A stretch of DNA of 9,226 nucleotides, taken from contig LBSW01000027.1 in NCBI GenBank assembly GCA_000990145.1, positions 1 through 9,226 of the forward strand, written 5' to 3'. This DNA is from Parcubacteria group bacterium GW2011_GWB1_37_13 (GTDB taxonomy: Bacteria > Patescibacteriota > Minisyncoccia > Phycocordibacterales > UBA9973). Below are positions 1-5,998 of the stretch, in pieces. The translations under genes and the position numbers were made by a program. Numbering within the stretch: position 1 is the stretch's first letter; each line of letters opens with the position of its first letter. The notes beneath the pieces were generated by a model. It was not told the DNA's origin. It ran no database searches and saw only the letters and a list, made by a program, of their open reading frames with translations.

Positions 1-103
1 TTACTTTCAAACCATGAAAATTCACAAAAACGAGAGATTCGGATCCCTTTATTGTTGCTTCAAGATTCTTGATTATTTCTTCCTTTTTTGATTTTTGTAG
101 CAT
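1..103 (-). CDS. rplJ: 50S ribosomal protein L10, N-terminal part (truncated by window edge)
   Basis: Only the first 34 codons are visible; the gene runs off the left edge. L10 anchors the L7/L12 stalk on the large ribosomal subunit and usually represses its own operon by binding the mRNA leader. The visible protein starts MLQKSKKEEIIKNLEA and reaches VFVNFHGLKV. This matches the L10 N-terminus: a Lys/Glu-rich helix followed by a strand ending in the conserved (F/Y)-x-G-L(T/K)V turn. The ATG at 103-101 is chosen because it directly follows an L10-type leader and attenuator (133-290) and gives the expected L10 length before the GL motif. I see no Shine-Dalgarno sequence before it. The leader upstream independently supports the identification. 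Confidence 0.88.
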   Translation of the reverse strand, partial: MLQKSKKEEIIKNLEATIKGSESLVFVNFHGLKV

Positions 104-132
104 AATTATTGATTGCTAAAAAATTTTCAATT

Positions 133-154
133 AAAAAACGGCTTTGTTAAGCCG
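133..154 (-). terminator. Rho-independent attenuator in the rplJ leader
   Basis: On the minus strand a perfect 6-bp stem, CGGCUU-AACA-AAGCCG, is followed at once by six U. It lies about 30 nt before the rplJ ATG, inside the leader RNA, so it can end transcription before the ribosomal gene. The upstream AAGC (minus strand, just before the stem) could pair with the GCUU of the 5' arm and act as a weak antiterminator; that pairing is inference. The expected logic is that excess L10 bound to the leader favours termination. Confidence 0.8.
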
Positions 155-290
155 CAAGCTTATCCGCCCTATTGACGGAATATCGACCCACTAAATAGGC
201 TAGAACAAAACTTTGTTTTGTTCGCCCGTTCCGACTGTGTCGGAATTAGGGACTTTTTAAAACCTTTCGGTTGCCTATCTTCTTTGCGGT
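155..290 (-). promoter_or_regulatory. L10-type ribosomal protein leader RNA
   Basis: This is a structured leader between the rplJ promoter and the rplJ start. On the minus strand the segment ACCGCAAAGAAGATAGGC (290-273) faces GCCTATTTAGTGGGT (200-186). GAUAGGC pairs with GCCUAUU and ACC with GGU, leaving an A-rich internal loop as in the L10 binding site of known L10 leaders, such as the Bacillus type. Between the two arms are small hairpins: AACC-GAAA-GGTT (272-261), TTCCGAC/GTCGGAA (245-229) and GAACAAAAC/GTTTTGTTC (223-203). Downstream, UCCGUC/GGGCGGA forms another stem (about 179-162), then comes the terminator. Compensatory pairing was judged by eye only; a covariance-model search against the Rfam L10_leader family was not possible. 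Confidence 0.78.
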
Positions 291-296
291 AAGTAA

Positions 297-324
297 AATA
301 TATCACAAATTTAAATCAAAGCAA
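297..324 (-). promoter_or_regulatory. Probable promoter of rplJ with extended -10
   Basis: On the minus strand there is a -35-like TTGCTT (324-319), a 16-nt spacer and TGATATATT (305-297), which is an extended -10 (TG-A-TATATT). A start about 7 nt downstream would fall near 290, exactly where the L10 leader begins. The placement against the leader is the best support. The -35 lies inside the last codons of the small ORF at 316-456 and inside an imperfect inverted repeat (about 316-336, AAGCAAG/CTTGCTT). Confidence 0.6.
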
Positions 325-456
325 GGCTTGCTTGATATAACATAATATATCAAATTCACATATTGCAAAATTACTCACCAAGAAAACCCCAATAAGCCCG
401 AGAATTATCATTCCTAAAAAAAGAAGCAGTGTCTTAAAAAAAAAATTTGTTATCAT
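316..456 (-). CDS. Very small predicted membrane protein (46 aa), unknown function
   Basis: The ORF starts with ATG at 456-454, 4 nt after the stop of the 63-aa ORF, and ends with TGA at 318-316. The protein starts MITNFFFKTLLLFLGMIILG and has one hydrophobic helix, about residues 8-30, followed by a short tail with two Cys (residues 33 and 39). I recognise no family. A purine-rich AAAGGA lies upstream, but about 13 nt away, which is longer than ideal. In favour of a real gene are the tight spacing to the upstream ORF and the clear single-helix layout. Against it are the very short length and the overlap of its 3' end with the rplJ promoter. It could be a chance ORF. Confidence 0.4.
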   Translation of the reverse strand: MITNFFFKTLLLFLGMIILGLIGVFLVSNFAICEFDILCYIKQALL

Positions 457-460
457 AAAT

Positions 461-652
461 TTAACGATATCCTTTCACCCATAAAATAATGTATAAAATA
501 ATTAGAATAAAAAGAAAAGAATGAAAGACATCCCAATGCAAATATATGTTTTTCTTCTTTAAAAAATTTGAAAACATTTTATTTCCCTCTAAAAAGATAA
601 GGAAGGGCAAAACAACCATCATATACCAAATCTTAAAAATAAATTCAAACAT
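461..652 (-). CDS. Small predicted two-helix membrane protein (63 aa), unknown function
   Basis: It starts with ATG at 652-650 and ends with TAA at 463-461. The sequence suggests two membrane helices, about residues 5-21 (with the motif WYMMVVLPFLIF) and residues 43-60 (FHSFLFILIILYIILW). A charged KKK loop joins them, and WVKGYR forms the end. It is rich in Phe, Ile, Leu and Trp, as expected for a real membrane protein but also possible for AT-rich noncoding DNA. It sits 11 nt after one small ORF and 4 nt before another, so the three could form a mini-operon. No Shine-Dalgarno site is visible and I recognise no family. Confidence 0.5.
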   Translation of the reverse strand: MFEFIFKIWYMMVVLPFLIFLEGNKMFSNFLKKKNIYLHWDVFHSFLFILIILYIILWVKGYR

Positions 653-663
653 TGATATTTACA

Positions 664-816
664 TTATTTTTTATTTACATCTTCTGAAGGAATTATTTCC
701 TGATCATTAACCGTATTATTGTTCACATTAGAAACAGAATCTTTATACAGCGCCCAGAACCCAAAACCAACAAGAATTAATACTATAATCAATTCAATTA
801 ATGCTTTGTCTTTCAT
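664..816 (-). CDS. Small predicted single-pass membrane protein (50 aa), unknown function
   Basis: It starts with ATG at 816-814 and ends with TAA at 666-664. The protein begins MKDKALIELIIVLILVGFGF. It has a short charged N-terminus, one hydrophobic helix (about residues 6-23) and a polar Asn/Asp/Glu-rich tail of about 27 residues ending EDVNKK. This charge and helix pattern is a typical small bitopic membrane protein, probably with the polar tail outside. It begins 26 nt after the stop of the large tail-fibre-like gene, so it may be co-transcribed with it. No Shine-Dalgarno site is visible. A TATTAT at 828-823 lies 6 nt before the ATG, so a leaderless transcript is possible, but no matching -35 is convincing. 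Function unknown. Confidence 0.5.
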   Translation of the reverse strand: MKDKALIELIIVLILVGFGFWALYKDSVSNVNNNTVNDQEIIPSEDVNKK

Positions 817-842
817 AATTATATAATATCATAAATTCTTTA

Positions 843-3800
843 TCACTGTTCTGGCTGGGGCATTGGTTCTGGAGTAGGTTCAGGTTCAGGCGCTGGAGTT
901 TCTGAAGGAGCCGAATCAGGTTCTGGTTGAGATTCTGGTTCTGGAACTGGAGTAGGTTCAGGTTCAGGCGTAGGTGTTGGCTCTGGTGTAGGATCTGGAA
1001 TTGGAGTCGGGTCTGGCGCAGGATCCGGTGTAGGTTCAGGTGTTGGTTCAGGTGTTGGGACTGGAGGAATATGAATAAGAGCGGGAGCTCCGGTTAATAA
1101 TGCGTCTAGTTGAGATTTAGTTATGCAGGTTTTTGCTCCAGTGTCATCCGAGACACACAAGGATTTTGTGTCTATTTCTCCTGTAAAAATTTTTGCTATA
1201 CCATTCCCGGCATCCGCGAGCCAAGCTCCAATTTTAGCATAAACATTCTTAAAAAAAGCGGTTACAAAAGACTCTGTGGCAGAATCAGCCAGAGGAATGA
1301 TAGTGCCAGCGGTTGCGCTCAAATTCAAATTCAATTCTTGAATAGCTTTAGTCAATATTGGGACCACTCCGGTAGTATTTAAAGATTGCATGCCATCGGT
1401 GTCAGTAGTTATTAATTTAGGAACTAGGACTTCAACTTCTTGAGCAATAAAGCCGAGACTTTTCACATTATTGTCATTTTCATAATTCCAATTATATGAT
1501 ACTGGCCTTAAATTCATAACCGTGTCTAATCCATAAATTATATTTTCTATATTTTTCTTTAATCTAATATCAGAAGAACAAGCAATGGTTCCTCCAGTAG
1601 CCAAGGTACAGCCTGTGGTGTTAACATCTGTAAATTTTGCAATGGTTGCGCCGGTACCAGTACCTTTAACTTCTAGAGGAATAGTCCCTGGACTGGATGT
1701 CCCAATTCCAACAAAACCCAAATCATTTACAACCATACCGACAGCATTACTAGATAATCTAGCCACAAAAATAGCGGCTAACTTATCAGGTGAAGTATCA
1801 TTAGCGGTATCTGTAGTGGCGGTATCAACAGTTAAACTGGTGGCGGAAGCTATAGCGGTGACAGTTCTGGTTTCGCCTGTAATCGTGATTCTGTCACCTA
1901 CCACTAATTCTGTGGTAAAGAGCGTGCCGACACCGGTGACAGTAGTGGAAGCAATCGCATCAATGGATCCTGTCAAGACTGAAGTCGCCGCTCCAGTGAA
2001 TCTACCTGAACCAGTCACGTCTAGTTTGAGAAGTGGCGCCGTGGTGCCGATGCCGACCCTAAGATTTCGTGATAAACCAGAACCATCGGCCTCACCATAA
2101 ACAGTAAGAACCGAAGTAGCGCCAATTTGAGCTGAATAACTTTCTATTGTGCCAGCTAATGCAGACGTAGAAATTGGAATATCTGCCCATGAGACAGCTC
2201 CGGCGTCAGTATCAAAGTTTATTGCCCCCGTTTCTAAACTGTTAACAGAGGTTATGCCCAAATCATTTATAACCATTTGAGTCGAATTATTTGAATCTCT
2301 GGCAATGAAAGTAGCAGGCAACTTGGTTACGCTGGCTGAAGCCGTATTGGTGAAATTGGCATCAACAGTTAAACTGGTGTCGGAAGCTATAGCCATAACG
2401 GTCCTTGTCTCACTATTGATAGTAATTCTGTCTCCAATAACTAATTCTGTGGTAAATAAAGTGCTTGTGCCGGGTAATACTTGGCTGGCAGCAGGATCGG
2501 CTGTGCCGGTGAGAGTGGAAGAAGCTGTTTCTGTGAATCTGCCCGAACCGGCAACATCTAGTTTAAGAAGTGGGGCGGTGGTGTTAATCCCCACATTCCC
2601 ATTATTCAAAATAGTCATTCGTTCCGTCAAAACAGAAGGAGCCGCATCGGTGCCAGTCCAGAAAGAAAGTTGTGCAGGGACTCGGGAGTCGGCAATGGTG
2701 CCAGAGGATATTGCTTTGATGGCGGCTCCAGTGATGTAACCTGCGGCTCCTCCGTAACCAGTGAAGTTGATAACTCCCAGTTCATCAGCTGTGGTAATAA
2801 CCGTAGGAGAAGCTCCTGTGCCTCTGGCTTTTCGGAAGTTCACATCAAAGCTGTCAGCTGAAGCGTTGGCTTGGGTTAGGTATGTTTTTCCTAAATCAAC
2901 AGTGTCAGAAGAAACGTGCAAAAGTCCCGCTGGCCCCGCCGTCCCTATCCCGACGTTGCCGTTTGTATCAAGTGTTACTTTCTGCGTGCCGTTAGTCCAA
3001 AATTGCAGATTATGAACACCTTGAGTAAAAATTTGCGCACCAGAATTATCTGCCCCAATAGTGATACCTACATCAGTTGCTAAATCTCGTTTGAACTGTG
3101 CAATTGTAGCGCCTGTTGTAAAGACATCCAAAGGATATGACGGCCCCGCCGTCCCTATCCCGACGTTGCCGGTATTTGTTATTGTCATTCTTGCCACATT
3201 CAAAGGAGCAGAGCCGCCAGTAGAAGTCCTAAAAATAACGCTGCCCGTGGACTCATTACTAAATTCATAGTCCGCTAAGCCGTATCCAAAACCAAACCAA
3301 CCGATTCTACTTCCAGTATTACCGTTATAGTAGGCTGTGTAGGGAGATACGGTACTTTCAAGCCTGAGAGTTTCCCCCGCAGTAGAACTTATATGTAACT
3401 TGACCTGCGGACTCGTCGTCCCGATGCCGACGTTGCCATTATTCAAAATAGTCATTCGTTCCGTCAAAACAGAAGGAGCCGCATCGGTGCCAGTCCAGAA
3501 AGAAAGTTGTCCGGGAACTCTACTGTCAGCTATCGTGCCACTGCTGATACCCTTGATGGCGGCTCCAGTGATGTAACCTGCGGCTCCTCCGTAACCTGTG
3601 AAATTGATTACTCCGAGTTCATCGGCTGTGGTGATGACAGTAGGACTTGCTCCCGTGCCTCTGGCTTTTCGGAAGTTTACATCAAAGCTGTCAGCTGAAG
3701 CGTTGGCTTGGGTGAGATATGCAAGTCCAGTGGCGGCTGTGTCGGAGGAAACGTGTAAAAGTCCCGCTGGCGCCGTCGTCCCGATGCCCACACTTCCCGC

Positions 3801-4769
3801 ATTCACAATCAATCCATAGTTAGCAGTGGTTGCGCCAGAGGCATTAAGATAGAGAGCAACATTGGTGCCAGAGGTGGCATTGGTGTGAGTATTAGAGATT
3901 TGGGCGCCATAGGTGGTAATGGCGGCAGTAGCATTAGCTCCTGCGGTTAAGATATTTAAAGCAGTTTGACTGGCTGCGGCTGCAGTTCCGGAGACTTGCA
4001 GGTCTACCAATAAACCAGAAGTTAGACTGGATGAGGCGGCATAGAAACCGGTACCAGTGGTGAGACTATTGGCGTTTAGAACAAGTCCCGAGGCGGTAGT
4101 TACTGCAGTTGTTCCCGCATAAGTCAAGGCTAGACTTGTACCTGTGGCTACGCCTAAGACTGGCGTTACCAAAGTCGGAGAAGTATTCATTACAAAAGTA
4201 GTTCCGGTGCCAGTCTGGGCAGCGACACTGGTGGCGTTGCCGACGGAAGTAATTGGACCGGTTAAGTTTGCGTTAGTAGTTACGGTTCCGGCGTTGATGG
4301 CATACGCAGAAGAAACAATTTGTTGGCGAGGGGACATTGTTTCAAAAACTTCATCTGCGCCGGTCGTACAAGATGCGCCGACTTTAGTTGCCACTTCTAC
4401 TTGCACGAACGCTTGATCGTCAGTGAAAGCGAGGTCAAGTGTGTCTCCACCCGCGCCACCAATACTTGCATCAAAAACACCTTCACGGGTAAGAATCGTC
4501 ATAGTGGTCGGATCGCTAGTCGGCCAAATTTTTGAACCAGCAGAAACAGCGTCGTAAATAGCAAATTTGTAACAGTAATTTGTGCCGGAAGAGCTACCTA
4601 AAAGCGCTCCGCTTGAATTCATCAACCTTCCTTGGAAATTTAAAATTTTAGGCACGCCAGTGGTAGCGGAAACATTTACTAGTGGTAGAAGTGTCAAGAT
4701 TAGAACGAAAATAATTAAAAAACTTTTTCTCGTTGTATTTTTTTTTATTTTTGTAAAAAAAGTTTTCAT
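843..4769 (-). CDS. Large secreted tail-fibre-like protein with S74 autochaperone domain and Pro/Glu-rich tail (1308 aa)
   Basis: The start at 4769 is supported by an upstream AAGGGAT site and a signal peptide (residues 1-35, likely cut after NVSA). Residues 36-160 form a CPR-type N-domain with the motif NFQGRL. The middle is Ala/Thr/Gly-rich with seven VGI(G/N)T-like turns followed by L-x-V (first at about 327, last at about 1020), typical of beta-rich fibre shafts. Residues 1066-1145 are an S74 intramolecular chaperone with the motif [11 protein letters not shown], then [10 protein letters not shown]. In phage S74 proteins the Ser before Asp cleaves and a Lys five residues on assists; here these are Ser1066 and Lys1071. 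Residues 1146-1233 include a C-x9-C segment (Cys1205, Cys1215), and residues 1234-1308 are a Pro/Glu/Thr-rich tail. It is probably a trimeric surface or secreted adhesin. The inner regions are duplicated (see repeats), and its GC content looks higher than its neighbours'. Confidence 0.9.
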   Translation of the reverse strand: MKTFFTKIKKNTTRKSFLIIFVLILTLLPLVNVSATTGVPKILNFQGRLMNSSGALLGSSSGTNYCYKFAIYDAVSAGSKIWPTSDPTTMTILTREGVFDASIGGAGGDTLDLAFTDDQAFVQVEVATKVGASCTTGADEVFETMSPRQQIVSSAYAINAGTVTTNANLTGPITSVGNATSVAAQTGTGTTFVMNTSPTLVTPVLGVATGTSLALTYAGTTAVTTASGLVLNANSLTTGTGFYAASSSLTSGLLVDLQVSGTAAAASQTALNILTAGANATAAITTYGAQISNTHTNATSGTNVALYLNASGATTANYGLIVNAGSVGIGTTAPAGLLHVSSDTAATGLAYLTQANASADSFDVNFRKARGTGASPTVITTADELGVINFTGYGGAAGYITGAAIKGISSGTIADSRVPGQLSFWTGTDAAPSVLTERMTILNNGNVGIGTTSPQVKLHISSTAGETLRLESTVSPYTAYYNGNTGSRIGWFGFGYGLADYEFSNESTGSVIFRTSTGGSAPLNVARMTITNTGNVGIGTAGPSYPLDVFTTGATIAQFKRDLATDVGITIGADNSGAQIFTQGVHNLQFWTNGTQKVTLDTNGNVGIGTAGPAGLLHVSSDTVDLGKTYLTQANASADSFDVNFRKARGTGASPTVITTADELGVINFTGYGGAAGYITGAAIKAISSGTIADSRVPAQLSFWTGTDAAPSVLTERMTILNNGNVGINTTAPLLKLDVAGSGRFTETASSTLTGTADPAASQVLPGTSTLFTTELVIGDRITINSETRTVMAIASDTSLTVDANFTNTASASVTKLPATFIARDSNNSTQMVINDLGITSVNSLETGAINFDTDAGAVSWADIPISTSALAGTIESYSAQIGATSVLTVYGEADGSGLSRNLRVGIGTTAPLLKLDVTGSGRFTGAATSVLTGSIDAIASTTVTGVGTLFTTELVVGDRITITGETRTVTAIASATSLTVDTATTDTANDTSPDKLAAIFVARLSSNAVGMVVNDLGFVGIGTSSPGTIPLEVKGTGTGATIAKFTDVNTTGCTLATGGTIACSSDIRLKKNIENIIYGLDTVMNLRPVSYNWNYENDNNVKSLGFIAQEVEVLVPKLITTDTDGMQSLNTTGVVPILTKAIQELNLNLSATAGTIIPLADSATESFVTAFFKNVYAKIGAWLADAGNGIAKIFTGEIDTKSLCVSDDTGAKTCITKSQLDALLTGAPALIHIPPVPTPEPTPEPTPDPAPDPTPIPDPTPEPTPTPEPEPTPVPEPESQPEPDSAPSETPAPEPEPTPEPMPQPEQ
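846..1070 (-). repeat. Low-complexity Pro/Glu/Thr repeat coding for the C-terminal tail
   Basis: This degenerate short-period repeat, seen on the plus strand as alternating GGTTCAGG, GGTTCTGG and GGAGTAGG units, encodes about 75 residues of [13 protein letters not shown] sequence with a few Asp, Ser and Gln. Such tails often act as extended spacers through or along the cell wall. It follows the S74 chaperone domain, so it would leave with the chaperone if self-cleavage occurs. Confidence 0.8.
1716..2045 (-). repeat. Internal protein duplication B, second copy
   Basis: Residues about 909-1018 of the tail-fibre-like protein repeat residues about 730-838. Shared landmarks are [51 protein letters not shown] and VVNDLG/VINDLG. 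This copy is more diverged from its partner than the duplication A pair, so it is probably older. Confidence 0.8.
2256..2582 (-). repeat. Internal protein duplication B, first copy
   Basis: Residues about 730-838 of the tail-fibre-like protein. It starts at the VGINT-type turn ([18 protein letters not shown]) and ends at MVINDLGI. The same unit recurs about 179 residues later. The core [18 protein letters not shown] reads like a small beta-rich module inserted between shaft turns. Confidence 0.8.
2571..2954 (-). repeat. Internal protein duplication A, second copy
   Basis: Residues about 606-733. It matches residues 327-454 almost exactly, differing mainly in a few residues after HVSSDT, in GAAIKA versus GAAIKG, and in RVPAQ versus RVPGQ. 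At DNA level 2599-2673 is identical to 3436-3510 over 75 nt, and the copies stay in register with an offset of 837 nt (279 codons). Confidence 0.9.
3408..3791 (-). repeat. Internal protein duplication A, first copy
   Basis: Residues about 327-454. The unit holds the landmarks [70 protein letters not shown] and LNNGNVGI. High identity at silent positions with the copy at 2571-2954 points to a recent duplication or gene conversion. Confidence 0.9.
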
Positions 4770-4788
4770 TCTTTTTATCCCTTTTTAA

Positions 4789-4797
4789 TTATCCACA
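4789..4797 (+). promoter_or_regulatory. Perfect DnaA-box sequence (TTATCCACA)
   Basis: The 9-mer matches the consensus DnaA box exactly. It lies in the leader of the large tail-fibre-like gene and 7 nt before the -35 of the plus-strand promoter at 4805-4832. A single box does not make an origin; it could be a regulatory site for DnaA or a chance match. Confidence 0.45.
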
Positions 4798-4804
4798 GTT
4801 TGAT

Positions 4805-4832
4805 TTGACATTTTTTTTAAATTTGCTATTAT
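4805..4832 (+). promoter_or_regulatory. Strong sigma70-type promoter on the plus strand with no gene in front of it
   Basis: There is a perfect -35 TTGACA (4805-4810), a 16-nt T-rich spacer, and TATTAT (4827-4832) preceded by TGC, giving an extended -10. A start near 4839 would transcribe the GC-rich hairpin at 4846-4871. The RNA would then run antisense into the NYN gene (4887-5428). No credible plus-strand protein follows: the first ATG, at 4959, opens only a reading frame of about 20 codons. The product may be a small or antisense RNA. Confidence 0.6.
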
Positions 4833-4845
4833 GACACTAATCACG

Positions 4846-4871
4846 CCCCCCCGCCCGCAAGGTCGAGGGGG
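4846..4871. other. GC-rich stem-loop in an AT-rich spacer
   Basis: The arms CCCCCCCG (4846-4853) and CGAGGGGG (4864-4871) form eight base pairs (one G-U wobble as read on the minus strand). The inner CC/GG can add two more pairs around a 4-nt loop. No clear U-run follows on either strand, so it is not a standard intrinsic terminator. It would be the first structure in a transcript from the plus-strand promoter at 4805-4832, or a 3' structure for the NYN gene mRNA. Confidence 0.55.
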
Positions 4872-4886
4872 ACATTGTTTATATAT

Positions 4887-4997
4887 CTATATATCTATCA
4901 AATTCTCAAGTTCTACTTTGAAAATACCGTTTTTCATATTCCAGATTTCTCTCCCAAGATGACCTTTTGTGTACACAACTATTGTTTTGTTTGTTTT
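4887..4997 (-). pseudogene. Out-of-frame C-terminal end of the NYN-domain gene
   Basis: In the frame -1 relative to the NYN ORF, the stretch from 4997 to the TAG at 4889-4887 reads open for 36 codons. It gives TIVVYTKGHLGREIWNMKNG and ends FKVELENLIDI. This is the expected end of a NYN/DUF88 protein: a core strand after the last helix, then the G-H-(L/I)-(G/S)-x-E-(I/L) motif and a final strand and helix. One extra A in the six-A run (minus strand, 4999-4994) would join both parts smoothly into a protein of about 180 residues. It could be a real mutation, a homopolymer sequencing or assembly error, or ribosomal slippage. Confidence 0.8.
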
Positions 4998-5428
4998 TTA
5001 AGTTCAACAAGCAGTTTGTAAAGGGGTTCAAAATCTCCATCTCCTGTAAAGAAAACAAAACTTTCAAAATTTTCTGCAACTTTTTTATGAACATCAATAC
5101 AAACCTCCATGTCAAAATCGCATTTTCTGCGATATATTTTTTTTGTTTCAAAATTTTCAATTAAAATATATTTTACAGGTTTTGTGATAATCTTGTATCC
5201 AATCTTTTCTGCTCTATTTAGAAATTCTTCCGACTTAGGATGATTGTCTTTTCCAAAGTAAAGATAGATTTCTCCAATATTTTTATAAGATTTTAAATAT
5301 TTATAAAGAATAGAAATATCAACTTCTGATTTTAAAGACTTTTTCCAACCATAGACATTTGCCCAGTCTATAAATACTGCAGTTTTTCCTCTTAAAATTA
5401 TTTCCTTTTTTCCTTTTTCTTTGTGCAT
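4979..5428 (-). CDS. NYN/DUF88 (PIN-like) nuclease-family protein, C-terminus cut off by a -1 frameshift (149 aa)
   Basis: NYN proteins have a PIN-like fold with a metal-binding acidic site and are thought to act in RNA processing. The landmarks are FIDWANVYGW (Asp21, Asn24), then RRKCDFDMEVCID (Asp104, Asp106, Asp112), then FFTGDGDFEPL (Asp130, Asp132). The acidic site is thus complete. The reading frame then ends KKQTKQ, about 30 residues short of the usual end, while the missing C-terminal segment is present in the next frame down to 4887. The start is ATG at 5428-5426, 12 nt after the stop of the HTH gene, so the two are probably co-transcribed. No Shine-Dalgarno site is visible. If the frameshift is real, the protein loses a core strand and may be inactive. 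Confidence 0.85.
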   Translation of the reverse strand: MHKEKGKKEIILRGKTAVFIDWANVYGWKKSLKSEVDISILYKYLKSYKNIGEIYLYFGKDNHPKSEEFLNRAEKIGYKIITKPVKYILIENFETKKIYRRKCDFDMEVCIDVHKKVAENFESFVFFTGDGDFEPLYKLLVELKKQTKQ

Positions 5429-5440
5429 TTTATTTTTGTG

Positions 5441-5851
5441 TTAGAATTTTAATTCTTTAAATTCTTCTTTTACTTCCAATTTATTAATATCAGAAAGTTG
5501 TGTATTTACTGTTTGGGCTTGAATTTCTTCGTAGTTTTTGCTATAAAAATATATTCCCGATGAAAGAAACGCTAAACAAATGAATGCGTAAATAAAACTC
5601 TTATTGATTTTCTTGAAATACAAAAAATATTTAATAATCCATTTTTTGTGTCGGATTTCTTGCTTAAAAATATAGTTTTTAATTTCATTTTCAGTGGTAA
5701 ACCAGTTGCCTCCCATTTTTTCCCCTTGAATCTCTTTTTTACGTATTAACGAACTCAAATAATCCTGGTGATAACCAGAAATTTTTGATGCTTGATGCAA
5801 TGAAATTACTTTTTTTAGATTTTCCATTTTTAAATTTCGTACGTGATCCAT
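5441..5851 (-). CDS. Membrane-tethered helix-turn-helix protein (136 aa)
   Basis: Residues about 14-62 form an excisionase/MerR-like winged HTH. The motif VISLHQASKISGYHQDYLSS is followed by LIRKKEIQGEKMGGNWFTT and an E-I-K-N-Y end, a pattern common in CPR proteins. Residues 63-83 are strongly basic, residues 84-104 form a membrane helix (FIYAFICLAFLSSGIYF), and about 30 mostly polar residues lie beyond it. The order suggests a DNA-binding domain inside the cell and a short tail outside. The start at 5851 is tentative; Met9 (ATG at 5827) would keep the full HTH, and neither has a Shine-Dalgarno site. Its partner is the NYN gene 12 nt downstream. It may be a ToxR-like membrane regulator, or the HTH may now serve as a protein-binding module; target unknown. 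Confidence 0.8.
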   Translation of the reverse strand: MDHVRNLKMENLKKVISLHQASKISGYHQDYLSSLIRKKEIQGEKMGGNWFTTENEIKNYIFKQEIRHKKWIIKYFLYFKKINKSFIYAFICLAFLSSGIYFYSKNYEEIQAQTVNTQLSDINKLEVKEEFKELKF

Positions 5852-5939
5852 TTATATAAAGATATATAATAATATATCGGATAAACAATACACAAGAAAA
5901 ACATATCTCGGATGGACGATATCTTTTTATATCCTATAT

Positions 5940-5969
5940 ATTATAGTATGGCGCGCGCACTATATCTAA
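5940..5969 (-). promoter_or_regulatory. Possible promoter for the HTH-NYN pair
   Basis: On the minus strand there is TTAGAT (5969-5964), an 18-nt spacer and a perfect TATAAT (5945-5940). A start near 5933 would give a leader of about 80 nt before the HTH gene. The spacer holds an inverted repeat (5942-5964) and the site lies just downstream of a DnaA box. The -35 is weak, and the region is so AT-rich that several other -10-like boxes exist nearer the ATG. Confidence 0.35.
5942..5964. repeat. Inverted repeat TATAGT-N11-ACTATA with a GC-alternating core
   Basis: Six-base arms flank ATGGCGCGCGC. The alternating GC core is unusual in this AT-rich spacer. It overlaps the spacer and -10 of the possible promoter at 5940-5969, so an operator is one reading. 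A hairpin after the SBP-like gene is another, but no U-run follows it. Confidence 0.45.
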
Positions 5970-5972
5970 TAG

Positions 5973-5981
5973 TTATCCACA
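5973..5981 (+). promoter_or_regulatory. Perfect DnaA-box sequence (TTATCCACA)
   Basis: This is the second exact consensus DnaA box in the window, in an AT-rich spacer (5852-5998) between the HTH gene and the SBP-like gene. It lies 3 nt beyond the -35 of the possible minus-strand promoter at 5940-5969. Confidence 0.45.
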
Positions 5982-5998
5982 GGTAGAATTCAGAGTTT

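Noticed and set aside
846..1070. Regular short repeats that might be a CRISPR array
   Set aside because: The units are 6-18 nt, degenerate, without spacers, and lie in frame inside a coding region as Pro/Glu/Thr codons.
843..4769. A prophage tail-fibre gene
   Set aside because: It has a signal peptide and a CPR-type N-domain, and no other phage gene lies nearby. A cellular secreted protein is more likely.
1110..4788. Plus-strand ORFs of 60-170 codons inside the large fibre gene
   Set aside because: They are antisense to a repetitive Ala/Thr/Gly-rich gene, repeat wherever that gene repeats, and lack start signals. They are shadows of codon bias.
4846..4871. An intrinsic terminator for the NYN gene
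   Set aside because: The stem is strong but no U-run follows it on the minus strand, so standard intrinsic termination is not supported.
4906..5160. An 84-codon minus-strand ORF overlapping the NYN gene
   Set aside because: It has Phe/Lys/Leu-rich content with no domain pattern. The acidic-site motifs are in the frame of 4979-5428, and the C-terminal continuation is in the third frame, so this one is a shadow.
4967..5164. A plus-strand gene driven by the promoter at 4805-4832
   Set aside because: The 65-codon frame is antisense to the NYN gene, is Phe/Cys-rich, has no start signals and matches no recognisable pattern.
4770..5998. A chromosomal replication origin
   Set aside because: Only two DnaA boxes about 1.2 kb apart, no dnaA, dnaN or rpmH nearby, and genes in between. 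Not enough to call an origin.
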